A DNA stretch of 64,000 bases, taken from NCBI RefSeq assembly GCF_002979915.1, contig NZ_PCQA01000005.1, positions 186,001 to 250,000 of the forward strand, written 5' to 3'. Under the pieces are notes generated by a model. The model was given only the letters and a program-made list of their open reading frames with translations. It had not been told where the DNA came from and did no database searches. Both the position numbers and the translations under genes were made by a program. The DNA is from Arthrobacter sp. MYb213 (GTDB taxonomy: Bacteria; Actinomycetota; Actinomycetes; Actinomycetales; Micrococcaceae). Shown here one piece after another: positions 58,562-64,000 of the stretch; position 1 is the stretch's first letter; each line of letters starts with the position of its first letter.

Positions 58562-58963
58562 ATGAGTTCAAAGAGATTCACGGCAATTAAACTCGGCGTT
58601 GGATTCCTAGTTGTAACCTTCATTGTTGCCGGATTGCTAATTGCTTTCAGTAAATTAGCTACGGGCGACCCATTCAATGTTCCCAAGTATCTTTATGACC
58701 ATGTCCGATATGCGACGTGGACCGATGCCGAGAAGGAGCAGGTGTTAATCGGTAGGGTAGAAAAAATCCCAGAGGTATTAAAAACTGAATTTACGACAGA
58801 GCCTGATGGGGCCGCTCCGAGGGATCGTTTCCTCAACGTAACGACGAGTGTCACTAACCGAGATATTGAGAACAGCCTCATGGACGCATGTGGACGGAAC
58901 GGACTGTGGTGGAATGACTACAATGTCACTTGCCGTGTTGTTAGCATCGAATCTGAACGTTAG
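58562..58963 (+). CDS. small membrane-anchored protein, paralogue 1
   Basis: 133 aa. One N-terminal helix (KLGVGFLVVTFIVAGLLIAF), the rest exported. It ends with DACGRNGLWWNDYNVTCRVV, a Cys pair separated by ~14 residues. The same plan (helix, ~70 residues, AC...YxVxC ending) recurs in the next gene, so the two are likely diverged paralogues. Family not recognised. Confidence 0.6.
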   Translation: MSSKRFTAIKLGVGFLVVTFIVAGLLIAFSKLATGDPFNVPKYLYDHVRYATWTDAEKEQVLIGRVEKIPEVLKTEFTTEPDGAAPRDRFLNVTTSVTNRDIENSLMDACGRNGLWWNDYNVTCRVVSIESER

Positions 58964-58971
58964 CTTTACGA

Positions 58972-58999
58972 GTGCCGTATAGCGTTGTTTCTACGGGCA
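58972..58999. repeat. 28-bp inverted repeat R3
   Basis: GTGCCGTA-N12-TACGGGCA; same 8-12-8 geometry. Begins 8 bp after the stop of the preceding gene. Confidence 0.55.
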
Positions 59000-59080
59000 T
59001 GCTCTGAGTGGTTTCTATTGAGAAGCCATGGTCCAGTGGGTAGATGGCTTGCTGCGCCCTTATCGTACGATTTTGCCGTT
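58991..59080 (+). repeat. tail repeat, copy B
   Basis: Homologue of 57851-57940. In the corresponding frame it carries a stop inside (after GFY) and then EAMVQWVDGLLRPYRTILP, so it is not an intact gene. Confidence 0.5.
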
Positions 59081-59128
59081 GTACTGAGGAGCGGGCAGAA
59101 CTTCAGTGAAACAATCTATGCTGTAAAA

Positions 59129-59509
59129 ATGAAAAATTATGGCAGAACGATAAAAACTATCTTGGTGATAGTTGCAACGTCTGCGTTCCTTGCGCTCGGT
59201 GCCGGCTTCTCAATCCATCTTGGGCTGAATCACTTCATCGATTCGTGGGCGGAAGCCAGAGACGTTAGTCGTACGGCGGAACCGGGGAAAGAGAAGGCTG
59301 CCTATATTGCTTCTGAGATAGAGGAAATTGATGCAGTGGAATCCGCGGTTGTACTGGAGTCTAATTTTAATGGGGCACGGATCGAGGTGCGGGTCGGTGC
59401 ATTCTCACCTGGGCGGCCGGTGCATGAACAGATCCAGGAAGCTTGTAGAGAAGCCATGCGTCAGGGCTTTAATTTTGAGCCTTACGAGATCGTCTGTGAA
59501 ATCAGGTAA
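59129..59509 (+). CDS. small membrane-anchored protein, paralogue 2
   Basis: 126 aa from ATG 59129; the open frame runs back to 58985 through the repeat tail, which is unlikely to be translated as part of it. N-terminal helix ([19 protein letters not shown]), exported domain, ending [20 protein letters not shown]. It shares plan and cysteine placement with the gene at 58562. Weak ribosome site. Function unknown. Confidence 0.55.
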   Translation: MKNYGRTIKTILVIVATSAFLALGAGFSIHLGLNHFIDSWAEARDVSRTAEPGKEKAAYIASEIEEIDAVESAVVLESNFNGARIEVRVGAFSPGRPVHEQIQEACREAMRQGFNFEPYEIVCEIR

Positions 59510-59597
59510 TCGCATAGAGATGTGCTTTCCGGTTTGCACCCTGGCGTTGTCACGAACTGACGAATCAATAGGTTTAGAGATCGCGACTTACTTCGAT

Positions 59598-59625
59598 GTC
59601 CCGTAAAACGTTCCCTTCCGGTCAC
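59598..59625. repeat. 28-bp repeat R4, right arm decayed
   Basis: GTCCCGTA perfect left arm, spacer AAACGTTCCCTT, right arm position CCGGTCAC no longer complementary. Lies within ~110 bp of the point where umuC homology stops. Confidence 0.45.
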
Positions 59626-59736
59626 GGAAGGACTGTGCCGACGAGTCCTGAAAACGACATTCATATTCCACGACGGAACCCGAATGGATCGGGTCCAATA
59701 GGCCACTAACGAATACTCGGCTGTACCGGTAGATTT

Positions 59737-60183
59737 CGCGATGCCCACACAGACCGGCAACCCGGTCAGCCGGAACACCTCGGCCTTGATCTGCTCACCC
59801 AGGGCTTGCAGCTCATCGACGGTGCCAGTCACGCCCAGGAAAGCCTCATCAATGGAATAGGCCTCAACCCAGGCGGAGAAACGGCCCAGCAGTTTCATGA
59901 CCCGCCCCGACATTTCGCCGTACAGCTCATAATTAGAGGACTTTGCAACCAGATTAATTCGGTCAGCGTCGGCAGCGAGCTTGAACCACGGTGCGCCCAT
60001 TTCAATGCCCAGTGCTTTGGCCTCGGAGCTGCGGGCGACCGCGCAACCGTCGTTATTGGACAGTACGATCACCGGTCGGCCTTCCAGTGTCGGATCAAAC
60101 GCACGCTCGCACGAGACATAGAAGCTGTTCACGTCAACATGGGCAATATAGGTCTGACGTGGCTCTAGAGGTGGTGTAGGCAT
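59737..60183 (-). pseudogene. umuC: truncated umuC, N-terminal part of DNA polymerase V
   Basis: Homology covers ~149 residues from ATG 60183 (a second ATG 60201 is possible): [36 protein letters not shown], catalytic [11 protein letters not shown], and LPVCVGIA. After this the frame stays open to 59482, but the sequence no longer resembles UmuC, where TKTLAK should follow. Thumb, little-finger and beta-clamp regions are missing. The start overlaps umuD by ~19 bp. Probably a non-functional remnant. Confidence 0.8.
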
Positions 60184-60596
60184 GTGGTGGCCACACCCCA
60201 AACCCGGAAATCGCTAAGCTCTGCCACGCGTAAATCCGGGTAGTCCGGGTTCTCGGCTTTCAGCACCACTCCTTGGGGTGTGGTGGTCAGTCGTTTGACG
60301 GTCATTTCCCCGTCGATCACCGCGATGACCACATGCCCATCTCTAGGCTGCACCGACCGATCCACGATCAGTTCATCCCCATCGCTGATCCCCGCACCCT
60401 GCATTGAGTCACCTGAGACGCGGACAATGAACGTGGAGACCTGGTCGCGGATCAGCATCTCTGACAAATCAATTTTCGTATCACTGTAGTCCTGGGCAGG
60501 GGACGGGTACCCTGCCGGTACCCGTCCCACCGCTGCCGCGATCAGGTGCGGGGCAGACCCTGACAGCTCGCAAACCTGTATTCTATCAACTTTCAT
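60165..60596 (-). CDS. umuD: UmuD-like S24 autoprotease
   Basis: 143 aa. The cleavage region [10 protein letters not shown] has V23-G24 where E. coli UmuD has Cys-Gly. Catalytic dyad S64 in [13 protein letters not shown] and K101 in GEMTVKRL. Full length for the family. After RecA-stimulated self-cleavage it would join UmuC, but the neighbouring umuC is truncated, so it either serves another polymerase or is a relic. Confidence 0.9.
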   Translation of the reverse strand: MKVDRIQVCELSGSAPHLIAAAVGRVPAGYPSPAQDYSDTKIDLSEMLIRDQVSTFIVRVSGDSMQGAGISDGDELIVDRSVQPRDGHVVIAVIDGEMTVKRLTTTPQGVVLKAENPDYPDLRVAELSDFRVWGVATTCLHHL

Positions 60597-60610
60597 TACA
60601 ACACCAATCC

Positions 60611-60628
60611 TTAGAATATATATTCTAA
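60611..60628. promoter_or_regulatory. 18-bp perfect palindrome upstream of umuD
   Basis: TTAGAATATATATTCTAA, 15 bp before the umuD start. Position suits an SOS-type operator, but the sequence differs from the actinobacterial LexA box TCGAAC-N4-GTTCGA. It may be bound by a foreign LexA or another regulator. Confidence 0.55.
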
Positions 60629-60909
60629 CTCTTGAGTGTAAGGAGGCATGCCGACAGTTGAGGGATAGGTGGTGAGTTTGCTTAGCTCGAATTCGGTCCG
60701 CTTTAGGGGCGTTGAATAATCCACGTGTGATAGCGGTGGTATCTGACTGGTAACAAATTCTTTTCTCCCAGCCTCCTTATTGGCAAATAGAATCGTTATC
60801 ATTTCGATATGAAATACAATGCATATCCCTATGGAAGAAGAAAATTCCCAAGTTAGAGTAAGGATGACTAGAAAATCCACACTGGTCAACATCTCAGTTT
60901 TAAGGAATT
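60629..60909. other. intergenic stretch without recognised gene
   Basis: 281 bp between divergent umuD and the secreted-protein gene; A+T-richer toward the right. A small dyad ATTTC/GAAAT occurs near 60797-60811. No copy of the 28-bp repeat seen. Confidence 0.4.
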
Positions 60910-61476
60910 ATGAAAAATTATCTTTCCAGGGCTGCCGCCATCATCGGCGCGTCATTGCTCGCAGGTTCTATCCTTACCACCCCAGCAATGGCCGCATCCA
61001 CGCCAGATGTGGCTACCCCTTCAACGGCTGCATATGCGGCTAGTCCTATCGAGCTTTCCGGTTTCTTCGTAGAGCAAGAGGAACCGAAGTTCGAGGAAAT
61101 AACGAAGAACCTCAGCGAAGAAGAGGTGACGCTATTGGAGTCAGGCGAACCAGCTGTCGTTCATCAGGACGTGGGAACAGCAGAAATCACCAAGGTTGAG
61201 AAGGTAAACAACGTTCAGCCTTACGCGCTGCTTCCTGCCAGCAGTTGCACCAGTTCCGTCAATGCATGCCTCTACGGTGGAGGCACGCCGTATGTTGATT
61301 ATGGTTTTGTTGGCGTCGGAACGCAGACCGGTAGTTGGAATCACCGCGTAAGCTATGGCTCGCAGAATCGCTCAATGCGGGCTTGCGGCAGTAGTGTTTG
61401 CTACAGCAAGGTCGGTCCAAAGGTAAAAGTGAAGCTGAGCGGACCCACGACGCTGAAGTCAGTTACTGTGTATTAA
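60910..61476 (+). CDS. secreted cysteine-containing protein of unknown function
   Basis: 188 aa. Sec signal peptide (SRAAAIIGASLLAGSILTTPAMA, shown here only as its core) with cleavage after AMA. Then an acidic propeptide-like region (FVEQEEPKFEEITKNLSEEE) and a basic C-terminal domain of ~75 residues starting near LPASSCTSSVNACLYGG, with four cysteines (two pairs) and Gly/Tyr/Ser-rich strands. The plan of an acidic pro-part plus a small basic disulfide domain recalls secreted inhibitors or bacteriocins; this is inference. AAGGAA before ATG; followed by a strong terminator. Confidence 0.65.
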   Translation: MKNYLSRAAAIIGASLLAGSILTTPAMAASTPDVATPSTAAYAASPIELSGFFVEQEEPKFEEITKNLSEEEVTLLESGEPAVVHQDVGTAEITKVEKVNNVQPYALLPASSCTSSVNACLYGGGTPYVDYGFVGVGTQTGSWNHRVSYGSQNRSMRACGSSVCYSKVGPKVKVKLSGPTTLKSVTVY

Positions 61477-61485
61477 ATTTCATGA

Positions 61486-61524
61486 TTAGGAAGGCCGTTA
61501 CTGTAACGGCCTTCCTAACTTTTT
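61486..61524 (+). terminator. intrinsic terminator after the secreted-protein gene
   Basis: TTAGGAAGGCCGTTAC (61486-61501) pairs with GTAACGGCCTTCCTAA (61503-61518), followed by CTTTTT. Classical Rho-independent terminator. Confidence 0.92.
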
Positions 61525-61822
61525 AACTTTTGGACACAGATAGATTATTTGAAGTACTGCTCGATGTTAGCTTTCTGTGCTGCGCTTGCATGCATGGTTG
61601 ATGGCGCTGTGGCAATCTCAATCTTCGGCCGCGGATGAAAGCCATGAGTATTTGGATAAAGCCTTTGAAAAATGTGAGTTCAGTTTTCCGGTGTGACTAA
61701 CAAGCGATAGTTTTCGATGTCACGCAAGCGGAACCCTCTGCAGGACAGTGGCGGCAATTGGCATGCGGCTTTTCGCATGCCAAAACGTGAACCGGTGGAA
61801 GCAGCCGTGCCATACTGGCGAG
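61525..61822. other. intergenic stretch with a possible gene remnant and repeat R5
   Basis: Contains R5 (61719-61746). A minus-strand frame ending at 61545 reads PRPKIEIATAPSTMHASA and then AQKANIEQYFK, which looks like the last ~45 residues of some protein. It has no start and meets a stop just upstream. Source unknown. Confidence 0.3.
61719..61746. repeat. 28-bp repeat R5, degenerate
   Basis: GTCACGCA-N12-TGCAGGAC, same geometry; preceded by CGAT as R4 is. Lies 77 bp before the GNAT start. Confidence 0.45.
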
Positions 61823-62464
61823 ATGCTGAACGATTACTGGCCTCTCGCCCAATTGAAGCTTGCAACAAAGCGCTTGGAACTCCGCGTTCCGAACGATGAT
61901 GAATTATACGAACTGGCTCAGGTCGCGGCCAACGGCGTGCACGAGCCTGACGAGCAGCCCTTTTTGACCCCTTGGACGAATCTTCCACCCCGTGAGCGGG
62001 CACTTCACGTGATGCAGCAACATTGGAGCCGACGGGGCGCGTGGTCTAGGGAGAATTGGGCATTGGAAATGGGTGTATTCCGTGGAGACCAGCCCGTAGG
62101 CATGGTCACGCTGAAGGCATGTAATTTTCCTGTCCTGCGCGAAGTTAAAACCGAATCGTGGCTTGGCCTTAAATTTCATCGGCAGGGCATTGGCACAGAG
62201 GCCCGGACAGCCTTGCTGAATCTTGCTTTTGAAGGACTGGGAGCTGTCACCGCACTAACCGAGGTGTTCCAAGACAACGTTGGCTCGCAAGGCGTCTCGC
62301 GTAGGCTCGGGTATCTTCACGATGGCATCTCACGGGACGTTCTTGCCGGGCGAGCCGTAGTCTCCGACCGCCTTCGCCTCAACGCTCCAGATTGGGTACC
62401 GACCGATCCCGTGGATCTAGTCGTCACCGGTCTGGCAAAAGCCCGTCCATTCTTCAACATTTAG
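61823..62464 (+). CDS. GNAT acetyltransferase, RimJ/RimL type
   Basis: 213 aa from ATG 61823; the frame is open 25 codons upstream but crosses the repeat R5 region. Acetyl-CoA site: ESWLGLKFHRQGIGTEARTA (~125-145), then ALTEVFQDNVGSQGVSRRLGY, the RimJ/RimL signature with an asparagine and serine near the CoA. It probably acetylates a protein N-terminus or small molecule. Single-gene module. Confidence 0.85.
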   Translation: MLNDYWPLAQLKLATKRLELRVPNDDELYELAQVAANGVHEPDEQPFLTPWTNLPPRERALHVMQQHWSRRGAWSRENWALEMGVFRGDQPVGMVTLKACNFPVLREVKTESWLGLKFHRQGIGTEARTALLNLAFEGLGAVTALTEVFQDNVGSQGVSRRLGYLHDGISRDVLAGRAVVSDRLRLNAPDWVPTDPVDLVVTGLAKARPFFNI

Positions 62465-62514
62465 ATAGCAATTCGGTACGACGCCGCCCGTAGGCGGAAC
62501 CTTTACCGGGCTTC

Positions 62515-63012
62515 CTACTTGCGGGTCATCCGTGCGGAGAACGGTGCCCGAAGGATCTTCGTCCACAGTGACCGACGGTGTGCAGCACCTGGAGAAGAGC
62601 CGAATTCGTTTTCTGCGCGATCCAGGCTTTCTTCGATAAGCGCGTCATGCATGGGCCGGAAGAATAGTGGCCAGGTAAGTTTTGCCGTTCCACTTGGCGA
62701 CATGGAAAGCTCGTGCCGGAGCAGCGTTAATGTGTCTGTAAGGCTGGTGGCAGTGAAAGAGTGGTGCCCGTTAAAGCCCGATGGACTAGTGAACTGAAAT
62801 TCGATCCGTCTGCCGGGCTCGTATGCAGTCACGAAATAGCGCACTGGCCCATGTCCTCCCGCTGCGCCCACACCAAGCGGTCCGTTCAGGCGCATTGCTG
62901 GCCACTCGCTTCGGGGCCATAGTCGATCGTTCTTACCCGCAAGCGAGTCGATGAGCGGCCCTACTTCGCTAGCGGGGGCTGCAATTTCGCGCTGATGAGT
63001 GTTGTAGACCAT
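62515..63012 (-). CDS. SRPBCC (START-like) family protein
   Basis: 165 aa. The helix-grip pattern starts with REIAAPASEVGPLIDSLAG, then the strands GPVRYFVTAYEPGRRIEFQF and GHHSFTATSLTDTLTLLRHEL, and ends with a long helix (FFRPMHDALIEESLDRAE). These proteins bind hydrophobic ligands or act as cyclases; the ligand is unknown. Divergent from the LD-carboxypeptidase gene with R6 between. Confidence 0.75.
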   Translation of the reverse strand: MVYNTHQREIAAPASEVGPLIDSLAGKNDRLWPRSEWPAMRLNGPLGVGAAGGHGPVRYFVTAYEPGRRIEFQFTSPSGFNGHHSFTATSLTDTLTLLRHELSMSPSGTAKLTWPLFFRPMHDALIEESLDRAENEFGSSPGAAHRRSLWTKILRAPFSARMTRK

Positions 63013-63071
63013 GTGGCAAGCGTATCTTTGATCGTCACCCAGGCAGGCTCAATTCAACCTCGGTGATTGGT

Positions 63072-63099
63072 GTCCCGCAAGCCGGTCGCCATACGGGAC
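63072..63099. repeat. 28-bp inverted repeat R6
   Basis: GTCCCGCA-N12-TACGGGAC; an extra perfect complement of the left arm, TGCGGGAC, follows at 63130-63137. Between two divergent genes. Confidence 0.7.
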
Positions 63100-63272
63100 G
63101 GCTCTAAACGCTCTTCCGGACATACACCTTGCGGGACGGTGCTGCAGCATTTTACGAAGGCTTCGACCCCATCGGTATTCACAATTTGCTGGCTGTTGAA
63201 TCCTAGGGGTCTAGTAACGTCACGTTCGCGAAGACTTATTAGCTATTCACTTATGCATGCAAGTATGAATTC

Positions 63273-64000
63273 ATGGAGATTCGATACCCTGGGCCGCTAG
63301 TACCCGGCGATGTAATTGGCGTTACTGCCCCGTCGACTGGTGTGCCAGGATCGCTTACGCGACGCTTGGAATTCGCCGTACAGCAATTGCGTGACCGCGG
63401 TTTCTCAGTGGATATGGGTGACTGCATGGACGGTTCCACTCACATCAGCGCACCCGCTGAACAACGAGCCCGTGAGCTAATGAGGATGCTTTTGGACCCC
63501 ACGGTCAAAGCCATTGTGCCTCCGTGGGGAGGGGCAACCGCCATTGACCTTATTCCTCACCTTGATTTCGATGCACTCGCTTCCGCAGAACCAACCTGGT
63601 TCGTGGGGTACTCCGATATTTCAACGTTACTCACCCCGGTCACGCTCCGAACAGGTATGGCAACGCTCCATGGGAGCAACCTCCTGGACACGCCATATCG
63701 TGTCCCGGAATCGTTGATGTCATGGATAGATATCGCTTCACTGCCTGCTGGATCAAGTTTCAAGCAAGCATCGCCTGGCGTTTATCGTGTCAATGACTGG
63801 GACGATTGGGAAAACCAGCCCGAATTAACTGAAAATACATGGAACGGCACCGGAGCTTGGGAACGGCTCGACAAAGGACAGGACGAGGTAAGCGTTACAG
63901 GCCGTCTAATCGGCGGCTGCATAGAGACCATGGTCAACCTCGCCGGTACCCCCTACCTGAATTCCGAGGCGTTGCGCAATGACGACTCTGGGTCCTTGAT
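63273..64000 (+). CDS. S66-family LD-carboxypeptidase/microcin-resistance-type peptidase, 3' end cut
   Basis: 242 codons from ATG 63273, open at the window end. PGPLVPGDVIGVTAPSTGVP at the N-terminus is the usual S66 opening. VPPWGGATAIDLIPHLD and the nucleophile serine in FVGYSDISTLLTPV follow, then HGSNLLDTPYRVPE and VTGRLIGGCIETMVNLAGTP. The family removes the terminal D-Ala of muropeptides or, in MccF, detoxifies microcin C. The long insert around NDWDDWENQPEL is more like the MccF-type subgroup. Confidence 0.88.
   Translation, partial: MEIRYPGPLVPGDVIGVTAPSTGVPGSLTRRLEFAVQQLRDRGFSVDMGDCMDGSTHISAPAEQRARELMRMLLDPTVKAIVPPWGGATAIDLIPHLDFDALASAEPTWFVGYSDISTLLTPVTLRTGMATLHGSNLLDTPYRVPESLMSWIDIASLPAGSSFKQASPGVYRVNDWDDWENQPELTENTWNGTGAWERLDKGQDEVSVTGRLIGGCIETMVNLAGTPYLNSEALRNDDSGSL

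Noticed and set aside
58985-59128. N-terminal extension of the small membrane protein at 59129
   Set aside because: It is made of the repeat tail read in another frame; the signal-anchor helix follows the later ATG directly.
54785-63137. Integron attC sites as explanation of the 28-bp repeats
   Set aside because: No GTTRRRY/RYYYAAC core sites and no integron integrase; geometry and sequence differ.

Overview
The window reads as chromosomal DNA of an actinobacterium, most likely a Micrococcaceae member of the Arthrobacter/Glutamicibacter type. The evidence is a mycothiol conjugate amidase (mca), a TIGR03083 mycothiol-dependent-type protein, a WhiB iron-sulfur regulator, an RpfB-like resuscitation factor, an actinobacterial Pmt mannosyltransferase, families DUF4307, DUF4245, DUF3499 and DUF5719, and frequent GTG starts. 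No rRNA, tRNA, CRISPR array, transposase or integrase gene was recognised. The left edge cuts an AI-2E-family transporter and the right edge cuts an S66 LD-carboxypeptidase.

Positions 1-52 kb are mostly conserved core, in blocks whose order I recognise from mycobacteria and relatives. Block 1 (0.3-18 kb): ilvA, greA, DUF4307, mca, a small membrane protein, a DUF255 thioredoxin-fold protein, a Z-prenyl transferase, PIN-PhoH, fumC, carbonic anhydrase, DUF4245 and glpX. It is interrupted by a prepilin peptidase/NUDIX pair and a TetR/MFS drug-efflux pair. Block 2 (18-34 kb) is an envelope and division region: manA, an LCP cell-wall ligase, purE, purK, GtrA, a TIGR03089 protein, whiB, a giant membrane glycosyltransferase, DUF5719, a zincin-like protein, DUF3499 and a TIGR01906 membrane protein. 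Block 3 (34-47.6 kb): pmt, rsmI, an aldehyde dehydrogenase, a MoxR/DUF58/transglutaminase operon, tatD, rpfB-like, ksgA and ispE. A copper module follows (49-52.7 kb): copZ, copA, a CsoR-family regulator, and a 58-residue cysteine-rich protein transcribed divergently from the regulator. CsoR-type palindromes lie in both of its promoter regions.

From about 52.7 kb to the end the character changes. One- or few-gene modules (GrpB, SRPBCC, GNAT, small secreted proteins) alternate with long non-coding gaps. A visibly G+C-richer metal-resistance island (lspA-cadA-cmtR) and a umuDC remnant with a truncated umuC sit among them. The gaps repeatedly contain a degenerate 28-bp inverted repeat with 8-bp arms and an exactly 12-bp spacer (arms close to GTCCCGTA / TACGGGAC). 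Two copies carry a further shared tail of about 90 bp. This repeat family at module borders is the least explained feature of the window.

Other points worth attention are an overlapping small ORF and a set of stem-loops in front of the PIN-PhoH gene, a CsoR-family regulator lacking the copper-binding histidine, and the missing conventional start codon of the large glycosyltransferase behind whiB. All functional calls rest on reading motifs and gene order by eye; no database search was possible.
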